Origin: Myxococcales bacterium
GTDB taxonomy: Bacteria; Myxococcota; UBA727; VGSZ01
Direction of reading: 5' to 3'
DNA length: 64,000 bases
NCBI GenBank assembly: GCA_023248635.1
Contig: JAHFED010000031.1
Span: forward strand, 1-64,000
The translations under genes were made by a program, and so were the position numbers. The first letter of the stretch is position 1. The number at the start of each line of letters is the position of its first letter. Shown piece after piece: positions 24,421 to 32,735 of this stretch. The notes beneath the pieces are model-generated. The model searched no databases. It had not been told where the DNA came from and worked only from the letters and a program-made list of their open reading frames with translations.

Positions 24421-25671
24421 TCAGGTCCGGCAACGTCGACGACGCAGCAGCAGCAGCAGTCCCAAACCTCCCGCCGTCGTCTGGGTGCCCATCTGGGCGC
24501 AGGAGGCTTCGGTGGAGCTTGCGATGCGCACCGAGTTGGGCTCGGCGTCGATGGTCAAGGTCTGGCTGATGCCGTTGAGGGTGGCGGTGACGTCGTGGAC
24601 GTGCCCGAAGCCGAGGCCGCTCCTGGTGAAGAGCAAGAGGTCGCCGTTGCGGCTCTCGGTGTCTTCGGGGAGATCGTCGGGACCGAGGTCCCAAGTGATG
24701 GGGGCGCCGAGCATGGCGCGACCCTCGGCGTCCTTCACGTCGATCTTCGCGACGCACGCATTGTCTTTGCCGCAGATGATCTTCGGATCGTCGCTCGACT
24801 CAATCGCGTCGCGCACTTCGCTGGGGACCTCGAAGTCGGCGTGGTCGTCGAGGTAGTCGACGAGGTTCTGTCTTCTGACGAAATCCGCGGTGGCGACGTC
24901 GATGTCGGTGGTGCCCAGGATCTGCGCGCGTCCCAAGGGCGTGTCTGAGACGGTGAAGTCGACGACGTAGGGCGTGCTGGACGGCGGGAGGTGCAACACA
25001 TTCCAATGCGGCTGTAGGGACGTCTCGAAAAGACCAGCGTTGTTCCCAGTCGTCGTCACCGACAGCCCAAGCGGGGGACCAACGGCCTGCAGCGTCGACG
25101 ACACGCCGAAAGCGCGCTCGCCGGCGGAAAGGTAGGACACGATGAGATCGGCTCCAAGGTCCCCGATGCGCAGAGCAGACAAGTTGATCTCGGGATCTTC
25201 GATGCTCGGAACTGAGATCGGAATGTCGAGTCGAATCGCGTCGGGGACGACGACACGGAGGCTGCGCTGGTCGATCGTCTCGCCGGCGACGTTCTTGAAG
25301 ATCATGTCGGCGTCGCCGCCGTTGAAGGTGGAGATCACCAGCTTCAACACTTTCTTGCTGGCGAAAAATCCAACGTCGACGACGTCGGAGCTGGCCACCT
25401 GGAAAACGGCCTCGTCCGACGACGTCACGCGCAGTTGCTCGAGATCGATGAACCAAGCGCGCGGCTCGACGTCGAAGTTCACCTGACTGACTTCGACGTA
25501 GGGATGGATGCGCTCGATGGCCTCATCGCTCGATCCAGTGGCCCCCGCTTGAAAGAAGCAATCACTGACGATCAGAGCCCGGTCGTCGCCGTCGCCGCCG
25601 CAGGAGCACGACGACGTCGCGAACGCGAGAGCCAAACCCGGCAAGGCCAGCCGAACAGAACCTGAGTGCAT
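24421..25671 (-). CDS. exported protein with MYXO-CTERM-like C-terminus, unrecognised
   Basis: Predicted 416-aa secreted protein. The signal peptide runs to about ALAFATSSCSCGG, with a possible lipobox. The mature region is beta-rich and acidic, with repeating immunoglobulin-like elements such as SLRVVVPDAIRLDIPISVPS. Its C-terminus carries Cys, then a Gly/Leu hydrophobic helix (GGLGLLLLL) and RRRRCRT, a short form of the MYXO-CTERM tail. Start at 25671 chosen because a longer reading would begin inside the repeat element. Possibly a surface-anchored adhesin-like protein, not established. Confidence 0.75.
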   Translation of the reverse strand: MHSGSVRLALPGLALAFATSSCSCGGDGDDRALIVSDCFFQAGATGSSDEAIERIHPYVEVSQVNFDVEPRAWFIDLEQLRVTSSDEAVFQVASSDVVDVGFFASKKVLKLVISTFNGGDADMIFKNVAGETIDQRSLRVVVPDAIRLDIPISVPSIEDPEINLSALRIGDLGADLIVSYLSAGERAFGVSSTLQAVGPPLGLSVTTTGNNAGLFETSLQPHWNVLHLPPSSTPYVVDFTVSDTPLGRAQILGTTDIDVATADFVRRQNLVDYLDDHADFEVPSEVRDAIESSDDPKIICGKDNACVAKIDVKDAEGRAMLGAPITWDLGPDDLPEDTESRNGDLLLFTRSGLGFGHVHDVTATLNGISQTLTIDAEPNSVRIASSTEASCAQMGTQTTAGGLGLLLLLRRRRCRT

Positions 25672-25925
25672 GCGAACCTCGGCTGCGCCCTGTGCAACGC
25701 GAGTACCAAGCGCGCCGCCGCCTCCGTCTGCCCGCGGCCGCCCCGCGCTTCCACTCAGCCAAGACAGAGCTGTCGCGGACATCGTCAACATGGTCGCTCG
25801 ATCATCCGCGCAGAAGGAGCCATCTCCCCCAACGCCTCTTCCGCAGGCGCGGCTTCGACGTCGTCGCCGCGAGAGGGGAGCGAGTCCAAACGACGACGGC
25901 GCCCTCCGGGTTGAGACGCGCAGCG

Positions 25926-26160
25926 CGCCGCGGCCATCGAAGAGCTCGTTGCCCTCGAGCTCTGCCGGCGCCGAAGCGCTCACCCGCCAAGCGCCGTGCA
26001 TCCCACGACGACGTTCGCTCGCCGGCAACAGCTCGAGGGAGCCTTTGGCCAGCACCAGCTAACGCGTCCACCCAAAGGGCAGGGGTCCAGGGGGCTTGCC
26101 CTGGAGCCCCTTGGCCCGGCCGGAGGCCTTCTTCGCGCGAAGCGCGTGCTTTGATTCGCG
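25926..26160 (+). repeat. dispersed stem-rich element, family C copy 1
   Basis: About 235 bp, shared with 57660-57905 and 59695-59990. It contains a ~20-bp imperfect inverted pair (CCTCGAGCTCTGCCGGCGCC versus GCCGGCAACAGCTCGAGG) around a variable ~45-nt loop, a hairpin within GGGTCCAGGGGGCTTGCCCT, and a GCGCGAAGCGCG run near the end. It fills the middle of the 617-bp gap (25672-26288) upstream of rpsU. The frame is not conserved between copies, so it is non-coding. No further feature was seen on either side of it. Confidence 0.85.
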
Positions 26161-26288
26161 AGAGCTCGTCGCCGACGCCAACGAGTTCACGCAGAACAGC
26201 TTTGACAGCATGGAACGACGCGACTACTCCCCGACTCCTGTTTGGTGATCCCGCCAGCCGGCGGCGTCGATGCTGAAGGAGCTGACTC

Positions 26289-26498
26289 GTGACGAAGGTG
26301 ACTGTTCGCGATGGCGAGACCGTTGACCGCGCGATCAAGCGTTTCAAGCGCAAGGTCGAGCAGGCTGGAATTCTCAAGGAAGTCCGCAAGCGCGAGCACT
26401 ACCTGAAGCCCTCGGTGAAGGCGAAGCTCAAGGCCCGCGCCGCCGAGGCCCGCGCCCGCAAGCGCGAAAAGCGGCTCCTCCTCAACACCGGGGTGTGA
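26289..26498 (+). CDS. rpsU: 30S ribosomal protein bS21
   Basis: Predicted 69-aa small-subunit ribosomal protein with [20 protein letters not shown] and [18 protein letters not shown], the bS21 pattern, and a Lys/Arg-rich C-terminus. It starts with GTG, with AAGGAG 7 nt upstream. It stands alone, with no dnaG or rpoD beside it. A family A palindrome follows 55 bp after the stop. Confidence 0.95.
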   Translation: MTKVTVRDGETVDRAIKRFKRKVEQAGILKEVRKREHYLKPSVKAKLKARAAEARARKREKRLLLNTGV

Positions 26499-26552
26499 CC
26501 CAGCGCGTCTGACGTCCCGAACATTCTTGTCGATGTCGGCGCGTTCGGGCCC

Positions 26553-26590
26553 CCTTCAAGACGCGTCAGTGTCTTGAACATCCATCCTTC
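26553..26590 (+). repeat. family A palindrome, single copy
   Basis: Core CTTCAAGACGCgtcaGTGTCTTGAA with one stem mismatch relative to the array, followed by CATCCATCCTTCATG. Same orientation as the 11.2-kb array and located after a plus-strand gene. Confidence 0.85.
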
Positions 26591-28294
26591 ATGACGCAGA
26601 CGACGCCCCTTCTGGCACAGTCCCCCCCCAGGGGTGCACCGGTGCACAGTTGGGGCGTCTTCCTGTTTGCTGGGCTGTGCCTCGGCGCAAGCGCGGCCCA
26701 TGCGGGGGAGCCCGACGACGACCTCGTCATCATCGAGGACGAACCCGTCAAAGACGACAGCGGCGCCATCATCTTTGACAAGGACGCCGAACCAAGAACC
26801 GTCGACGACGACGACGAGCGCATCATCATCATCGATGAGCCCGGCGCCCCCTTGCCCACCGCCGAGCGCGCGACGGGCCCCCTGGGTCGCACCTGGGAGG
26901 CCTGGCACATCGCCGCCGACACCGAGGTTTTCGCCGCCGCCCAGATCGTCGACACCGCCGACGGCCCCTGGCGCGTCTTGGGCTCGACGTGGGTCGAGAG
27001 CTGGCTGCTGCCTGCGCCCAATCTCAGCTTCTACGGCACGGCCTTTGGGCGGGCTGCCATCGACGGCACCCCAGAGGGCAAGTTCCTCGCCTTCGCCGAC
27101 ATCTACGAGCTGTATGGTCGCGTCACCGTCGAACGCGCCACCGTGAACTTTGGACGCCTCGTGATCCCCTGGGGACGGACCCAGGCGGCGGGCTTCGGCG
27201 ATCGCCTGCACCCACCCGATTTGCGTCGCGGTTCACCCTTTCCCGATCCCGCCCGCCAAAAACAGCCGCAGCTGGGGGCCCAGGTGAAGGGATCCCTCGA
27301 TGTCGTCGGCGTCGAGGGCGTCGCCTTCGTTTCTTATGAGGGGAGCGAGGGATCGCTGGCGGCCGCCAACCAGGGCGGCGTGCGCATCGGCCGCTACCAG
27401 ACCGCCCTGGTGCGGGCACCGTCGAAGGCCGGGGGCCTGCTCGCCGACGACGACACCAGCTCGCTGCGCACCTTGCCCGCTCTTGCTGAGCCTACCCTCG
27501 CCGCCCGGGCCTGGCGCCGCGTCGGCGAGGTCGACGTCACCGCCAGCGTCGCCTGGCAGTTCGACGAGACGCCGACCCTGAACCTTGCTCCGGAGGTGCG
27601 CCGGGCCCTGGTCGCCGAAGCACTGGCCCTGCGCGGCGTCGTCGACGTCCCCGCTTCCCCCTCGCCGTGCGGCGGCGATACCTCGCTGTCTTGCGTGGGC
27701 GATCGCAGCTCGCTCACCTATCAGCGCACCTCGAGCTTCTCCCTCGATGCTTCTTGGGGCCTGGGCCTCGTCGTCGTTCGCGCCGAGGCGGTGGCCTACC
27801 CCAAGATCGGGCCTGAGGGTGGCAAGACCGCGCTCATCGTCGATGACGACGGCCTGCGCTCGGTGCAGGTGAGCCAGTGGTCCGCCGCCGTGGCTGTGGA
27901 GGGGCAGCTGGGGCCCGCCGTCGACGGCAGCCTCGAGCTCTTCAACGTGATGTGGGACGGCGTGCCCCGGAACACGCGCCTGTGGGGCATCGAAGTGCTC
28001 AACGACGAGGTCGACGGCAGCGACATCCCCGATCTGCGGGTGGTCAACCGCTTGGCGGCAGGGGCCTATCTCGGCGGCGCCTTCTTCGAGGACCGGGTGC
28101 ATTGGAAGCTGCGCGGCGAAGCCGGGATGTTGCAGCCCGACGTGCTTTTGTCGGCGGAGGTTCGCTACCGCTTGCCCGTCTTCGATCTCTACGTCGGCGG
28201 GCGCGGCGATCTCTTCACCGGCTTGCCGGGGAGCCCGGGGTGGATGCGGCAAGACGCGAGCTTGTTGGGCGTGTTCCTTGGCGAGGGGGCTTGA
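26591..28294 (+). CDS. probable outer-membrane barrel protein, porin-like
   Basis: Predicted 567-aa exported protein. A signal is visible in VFLFAGLCLGASAAHAG at about residues 22-38; the exact start is uncertain because the preceding 20 residues are not signal-like. An Asp/Ile-rich acidic segment follows. From about 130 onward the sequence is beta-rich with repeated aromatic turns (FYGTAFGRA, RVTVERATVNFGRLVIPWGR), and the strand GRLVIPWGRT with downstream LHPPDLRRG resembles the DUF1302/alginate-porin family motif. An integral outer-membrane transporter is likely; its substrate is unknown. Confidence 0.65.
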   Translation: MTQTTPLLAQSPPRGAPVHSWGVFLFAGLCLGASAAHAGEPDDDLVIIEDEPVKDDSGAIIFDKDAEPRTVDDDDERIIIIDEPGAPLPTAERATGPLGRTWEAWHIAADTEVFAAAQIVDTADGPWRVLGSTWVESWLLPAPNLSFYGTAFGRAAIDGTPEGKFLAFADIYELYGRVTVERATVNFGRLVIPWGRTQAAGFGDRLHPPDLRRGSPFPDPARQKQPQLGAQVKGSLDVVGVEGVAFVSYEGSEGSLAAANQGGVRIGRYQTALVRAPSKAGGLLADDDTSSLRTLPALAEPTLAARAWRRVGEVDVTASVAWQFDETPTLNLAPEVRRALVAEALALRGVVDVPASPSPCGGDTSLSCVGDRSSLTYQRTSSFSLDASWGLGLVVVRAEAVAYPKIGPEGGKTALIVDDDGLRSVQVSQWSAAVAVEGQLGPAVDGSLELFNVMWDGVPRNTRLWGIEVLNDEVDGSDIPDLRVVNRLAAGAYLGGAFFEDRVHWKLRGEAGMLQPDVLLSAEVRYRLPVFDLYVGGRGDLFTGLPGSPGWMRQDASLLGVFLGEGA

Positions 28295-28352
28295 GCGCTG
28301 TCTCTCTAGCGCCCCGCGCGTACAGCGCGCTGTGCGCCTCCGGGCGCGCGGC

Positions 28353-29387
28353 GTGATCAAGTACTTGGGCAGCAAGCGGCGGCTCATCGCTCTGATCGAA
28401 GAGGCGGTCCTTTCCGTCGGCGACGTTCGCGTTTTCGTCGATTTGTTCTCTGGCACCTCGCGCGTGGGCCAGGCACTCAAGAAGCGCGGCCTGCAGGTGA
28501 AGGCCAACGACCACAACGCCTACGCCCACACCCTGGCCCGCTGCTACGTGCAAGCCGACGCCGAAGCCCTCGTCGACGACGTCACCCTCTTGGTCGCCGA
28601 GCTCAACGCGCTGCCCGGTCGGCCCGGGTGGTTTGCCGAGACCTACTGCGAGCGTTCACGTTTCTTTCAACCAAAAAACGGCGCTCGCATCGATGTCATC
28701 CGCGACGCCATCGCTGCCAAGGGTCTGGAGCCTGTGCTCGAGGCCGTGCTGCTCACCTCGCTCATGGAGGCCGCCGATCGGGTCGACTCCACCGTCGGCG
28801 TGCAGATGGCCTATCTCAAATCGTGGTCAAAGCGCTCATTTAATGATATTGTTCTTCGTGTACCTGATCTTATTTCATCATCCAAGAACGGTTCATGCTC
28901 TGCCCATCACCTCGATGCGCACGCTGCCGCCGCTGCCCTTTCCGCCGACGTCGCCTACTTGGATCCACCATACAATGTACATAGCTATCTATCGAACTAT
29001 CACATCTGGGAGACACTGATCGCTTGGGACCGACCTGAGGTCTACGGCGTCGCTTGCAAGCGGGTGGAGTGTCGCGAGCGCAAGAGCCGGTTCAACAGCC
29101 GCGCTCAATTCACCGATGCGTTGCATGGCGTCGTCGCCCGCTTGGACGCCCGGGCGCTGGTCGTGAGCTTCTCCGATGAGGGCTACCTGAAGAGGGACGA
29201 GCTCGTGGCGATCTTGCAAACCAGGGGGCCCGTCTCCGTCATCGAGCAGAGCGGATTTCGGCGCTACGTCGGGGCCCAGATCGGCATCTACAATCCCAGT
29301 GGCAAAAAGGTCGGCGCTGTCTCCCACACTGAAAACACCGAGTACCTCTTCGTCGTCAACGTCGAGACTCCGCCGCTGCGCCCCTGA
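28353..29387 (+). CDS. D12-class DNA adenine-N6 methyltransferase
   Basis: Predicted 344-aa Dam-like enzyme. Motif X at the start is IKYLGSKRRL, motif I VDLFSGTSRVGQAL, and the catalytic motif IV is AYLDPPYN with Asp-Pro-Pro-Tyr. It transfers a methyl group from SAM to adenine in a site not read here. The GTG at 28353 gives the normal short N-terminus; a TTG upstream would overlap the previous gene. No restriction gene flanks it, so it may be an orphan regulator. Three AT-rich codon clusters lie in it (28653-28684, 28830-28893, 28968-29005). It overlaps the rlmA 3-prime end by 32 bp. Confidence 0.85.
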   Translation: MIKYLGSKRRLIALIEEAVLSVGDVRVFVDLFSGTSRVGQALKKRGLQVKANDHNAYAHTLARCYVQADAEALVDDVTLLVAELNALPGRPGWFAETYCERSRFFQPKNGARIDVIRDAIAAKGLEPVLEAVLLTSLMEAADRVDSTVGVQMAYLKSWSKRSFNDIVLRVPDLISSSKNGSCSAHHLDAHAAAAALSADVAYLDPPYNVHSYLSNYHIWETLIAWDRPEVYGVACKRVECRERKSRFNSRAQFTDALHGVVARLDARALVVSFSDEGYLKRDELVAILQTRGPVSVIEQSGFRRYVGAQIGIYNPSGKKVGAVSHTENTEYLFVVNVETPPLRP

Positions 29388-30243
29388 CTCCTGCGCCGAT
29401 GCGTTTTCGGAAACGGAGCACCCTCACACTCGCGCTCACGGCCAGGCTCTCGCTCCCGGCGTCGACGGCGACGTGGTGGTGCTGCGGCGTCATGTGCAGC
29501 AGATCGTGCACTGCCGTGGCCGACAGCTGCAGGGTCTGCTCCCAGACGACCTCGCCGTCAGCCTCGAAGAAGGGCGCGAGCTGCGTGCTCAGGTGGGCCT
29601 GCTTGTCGACTTCGATGCCGATGCCCCCAAAGCGGGCCCGGAGCTCGTGCAGGTGTCCGGCGTTGGGAATGGCGATGAGCAGCAGCCCACGAGGCGCCAA
29701 GACCCGCGCGAACTCGCCCGGGTTCCTGGGGGCAAAGACACCGACGACGACGTCGACGACGCCGGCGTGCAGGGGCAGGGTAAGCTTGCCGTCGGCGACG
29801 ACGAAGTGAGGTCCCTCCGCCGCCGACATCGTGCGCCGCCGGGATGCCAGGCGCACCGCCTCACGAGAGACGTCGACGCCGACGCAGCAGGTGGATTTGA
29901 TGTGGTTTGAGATTGCGGCAGTATAGTATCCTTCTCCGCAGCCGACGTCGACGACAACCTGCTCTTTTTCAGGGGGCTTGCTGGGAGGAAACTGGGCGAG
30001 CAGCGCGGCCGCCAGGGGTGCATAGGCGCCAGATTCCAGAAATCGTCGCCGCGCTTGCAGCATGGGCAACGTATCGCCGCCGATGCCGCGCCTGGCCTGT
30101 CCACTGGGGAGCAGGTGAAGATATCCCTCGCGTGCGAAGTCGAAGGAGTGCTTCTTTTCGCAGCGAATCGAACGAGCTTCAAGATGAAACGATCCCTGAC
30201 ACACAGGGCAGCACAGCATCTCGATCCAGGAGGGGTGCGCCAT
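29356..30243 (-). CDS. 23S rRNA (guanine-N1)-methyltransferase RlmA-like
   Basis: Predicted 295-aa SAM-dependent methyltransferase. The N-terminal zinc ribbon is CCPVCQGSFHLEARSIRCEKKHSF (Cys-x2-Cys and Cys-x3-His pattern, about 11-35). The SAM loop VVVDVGCGEGYYTAAIS is near 96-112, and motif LPLHAGVVDVVVGVFAPRN is near 155-173. RlmA methylates guanine 745/748 of helix 35 in 23S rRNA. The 3-prime end overlaps the methylase gene convergently over 32 bp. The C-terminus has a basic tail beyond the family length. Confidence 0.85.
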   Translation of the reverse strand: MAHPSWIEMLCCPVCQGSFHLEARSIRCEKKHSFDFAREGYLHLLPSGQARRGIGGDTLPMLQARRRFLESGAYAPLAAALLAQFPPSKPPEKEQVVVDVGCGEGYYTAAISNHIKSTCCVGVDVSREAVRLASRRRTMSAAEGPHFVVADGKLTLPLHAGVVDVVVGVFAPRNPGEFARVLAPRGLLLIAIPNAGHLHELRARFGGIGIEVDKQAHLSTQLAPFFEADGEVVWEQTLQLSATAVHDLLHMTPQHHHVAVDAGSESLAVSASVRVLRFRKRIGAGVRGAAAESRR

Positions 30244-30245
30244 GG

Positions 30246-32186
30246 CTACACGAGGTGAAGAGCGTCGCGCGTCGCCGCAAAGCTGAGCTTGAAGATGGCT
30301 CCGCGGACTCTGTCGTTGGCGTCGACGCTGATGCGACCGCCGTGCTCCTCGACGATGCGGTGCACGACGGCGAGGCCCATGCCCTTGTGTCCTTTGCTGG
30401 CCCGCGTGGTGAAGAAGGGCTCATAGATGCGCTCGAGGTTCTGCGGCGGAATCCCCGGCCCGCTGTCTTCGACGATAACTCGCACCAATTTTCCGTCGAC
30501 GCTGTCGGTGCGGACGGTCAGCGTTCCTCCCTCGGGCATCGCGTCTTTGGCGTTGAGCACGAGTTGCAACAGGGCCTGCTGCAGATCGGCGGGGCGCCCA
30601 CGGATGCGGGGAAGCACGCTGGCGAGGTCTTTCTTGACCGCGATCCGGGCGGCGATGATGGGCCGTGCCAGCAAGGCCAAGGCGCCGTCGACGAGGACGT
30701 TGACGTCGACGGTGCCCATCACCTGCTGGGACTGATCTTGGGAAAGCTGCAGCAGGCTCTCGACGATGTCCTTGATGCGCAGGCCCTCGCGTTCGATGTC
30801 TTCGAGGTAAGGGCGCACGCGGGTGTCGAGCCGCTCCGAGCGCAGCAGCGCCAGCTGGGCAGAACCGAGCACCGCCGCCAACGGATTGTTGATCTCGTGG
30901 GCGACGCCGGCGCCGAGCTCGCCGAGCGCGGCCATCTTCTGGCTTTGGATGAGTTGGTTCTGGGCCTCTTTTAGATCGCGGGTGCGCTCCTCGACCTTGT
31001 GCTGGAGCTCGTCGTTGAAGCTGCGCAACTGCCGACCGTATTCGTCGATCTCGTCGGCCATGCCGTTGAAGGCCAAGGCCAGCTTGCCGATCTCGTCGCT
31101 GCCGAGGCCCGGCGCTCGAACCTTGGCGCTGAGCTCGCTCCCGCTCACCTTGCTGCGTTTGGCGAAGCTCTGCACCACGCCGGTGAGCACCTCGACGGGA
31201 CGCACGACGCCCTGGGCCAGCACCAGGCCCGCCAGCAGCGCCAGCACGAGCGCGGCGCCGACCCAAAAGGCCACCCGTCGCACGAGGTCGTCGACGGCGG
31301 CCAAGGCTTCGGCCCGCTCGCGCTCGACGACGACGCCCCAGGTGCGGCCCTGTGGTGTGATCAAGTGTCCCAGGCGGGCATAGGCGATCAGGGCGCGGTC
31401 GTCGGCGACGTCGAGGTTGACGACGCCGGCGGCGGGGCTGCGCGGCTCGAACAGTGCTTCGACGCCGGGATTGAGGGCGACGTCGGTGCGGCTCAACGCC
31501 TGGGCGCTCTCGGTGTGGCAAACCACCTTCCCATCGAGATCGACGAGAAATGCGCGCAGGCCTTCGTCTTTGGTCTCCTCGAAGCGCGTGTTGAGCCGGC
31601 GCAAGCTGAGCTCGACGGCGACGATCCAGGGCCGAGCTTTGCCGTCGACGTCGACGGGGCCCGGGATGCGCACCGCCAGCGCGATGAGGGGTGCGCCCCG
31701 GCCTGGGTCGGCGTAGGGCACGCCAATGGCCTTGCCTGCCTTCATCGCCTCGGCCAGCGGGATGTGTTCGGCGAATTGATCGAGCGCGCTCTTCGAGGGC
31801 AGTGCTTCGTGGTCAGCGAGTCCGGGATCGCTGCCGACTTGCTCTTGAAAGACTGGGTCGGTGACGCTCTCGCCGGTGACACCGTCGAGCAGCACCACCG
31901 CCGTGCGCTGGGCATCGGCACGGTAGATGAGCCACAGCGCGCCGGGTCGCTCGGGAGGCTGCAAGCGATCGAGGCCCAGCAGCGACGCCTGCTTGAGATC
32001 GTCGAGGCTGCCGAGGATGGTCGTCTCAGCCAGCTCGGCGAGATGCCGGGCCTCAGCCTCGAGGGTCGCGCCAGCGGCTTCGGCGATGGCACGACGGGCC
32101 AGCAGCACCCCGGAAATGCCACTCACAGTCACTGGCACCACGGCCACCAACAAGAGCACCAGCAGGACCTTGACGACGAGGCGCAC
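30246..32186 (-). CDS. membrane sensor histidine kinase with Cache-like domain
   Basis: Predicted 646-aa two-component sensor. TM1 is at about 5-30, an extracytoplasmic double-Cache-like region spans about 40-300, and TM2 lies at about 303-330. A HAMP linker, a coiled coil (ELQHKVEERTRDLKEAQNQL) and the H-box GAGVAHEINNPLAAV (about 435) follow. The ATP domain has N-box LVLNAKDAMPEG and G-boxes DSGPGIPPQNL and GHKGMGLAV. No response regulator is adjacent. The gene is divergent from moaC, with starts 17 bp apart. Confidence 0.9.
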   Translation of the reverse strand: MRLVVKVLLVLLLVAVVPVTVSGISGVLLARRAIAEAAGATLEAEARHLAELAETTILGSLDDLKQASLLGLDRLQPPERPGALWLIYRADAQRTAVVLLDGVTGESVTDPVFQEQVGSDPGLADHEALPSKSALDQFAEHIPLAEAMKAGKAIGVPYADPGRGAPLIALAVRIPGPVDVDGKARPWIVAVELSLRRLNTRFEETKDEGLRAFLVDLDGKVVCHTESAQALSRTDVALNPGVEALFEPRSPAAGVVNLDVADDRALIAYARLGHLITPQGRTWGVVVERERAEALAAVDDLVRRVAFWVGAALVLALLAGLVLAQGVVRPVEVLTGVVQSFAKRSKVSGSELSAKVRAPGLGSDEIGKLALAFNGMADEIDEYGRQLRSFNDELQHKVEERTRDLKEAQNQLIQSQKMAALGELGAGVAHEINNPLAAVLGSAQLALLRSERLDTRVRPYLEDIEREGLRIKDIVESLLQLSQDQSQQVMGTVDVNVLVDGALALLARPIIAARIAVKKDLASVLPRIRGRPADLQQALLQLVLNAKDAMPEGGTLTVRTDSVDGKLVRVIVEDSGPGIPPQNLERIYEPFFTTRASKGHKGMGLAVVHRIVEEHGGRISVDANDRVRGAIFKLSFAATRDALHLV

Positions 32187-32203
32187 GCAGCGACTCTAGG
32201 GTC

Positions 32204-32731
32204 ATGGCCGTCTCCAAAGCGAAGAAGGCGAGGCCCGCAGCCGCGGCGGAGCCCTCGAACAAGTCCCTCTCCCACGTCGACGCCGACGGCAAGGTGTTGA
32301 TGGTCGACGTCACGGACAAAAGAGAGAGCGCTCGCCTGGCCGTGGCCCGGGGCCTGCTGCGTTGCAGCGCGCAAACACGAGAGGCCCTGCTGTCGTCGTC
32401 GACGTCGAAGAAGGGCGAAGCGCTGGTCACCGCCAAGGTGGCGGGCATCTTGGCGGCCAAGCAGACCGGGACCTTGATCCCGCTGTGCCACCCCGTGGCC
32501 CTGAGCGACATCGTCGTCGACATCAGCGCCGTCGCTGCGGGCTTTGCCATCGAGGCTCGGGTGGCCTGCGTGGGCCGCACCGGGGTCGAGATGGAGGCCC
32601 TGGTCGCCGTCTCGGTCTGCGGCCTGACGCTGTACGACATGGGCAAAGCGCTGGAACGCGACATGGTGCTGAGTGAGGTGCGCCTCGTCGAAAAACGCGG
32701 AGGCAAGAGCGGGGTGTGGCTGCGTTCCTGA
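32204..32731 (+). CDS. moaC: cyclic pyranopterin monophosphate synthase
   Basis: Predicted 175-aa MoaC, which converts the MoaA product into cyclic pyranopterin monophosphate in molybdenum cofactor synthesis. Motifs: LSHVDADGKVLMVDVTDK at about 22-39, KVAGILAAKQTGTLIPLCHP at about 79-98, and GVEMEALVAVSVCGLTLYDM at about 123-142. A basic/Ala-rich 20-residue extension precedes the usual start. No moaA or moaB is in the window. Confidence 0.95.
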   Translation: MAVSKAKKARPAAAAEPSNKSLSHVDADGKVLMVDVTDKRESARLAVARGLLRCSAQTREALLSSSTSKKGEALVTAKVAGILAAKQTGTLIPLCHPVALSDIVVDISAVAAGFAIEARVACVGRTGVEMEALVAVSVCGLTLYDMGKALERDMVLSEVRLVEKRGGKSGVWLRS

Positions 32732-32735
32732 TTCG

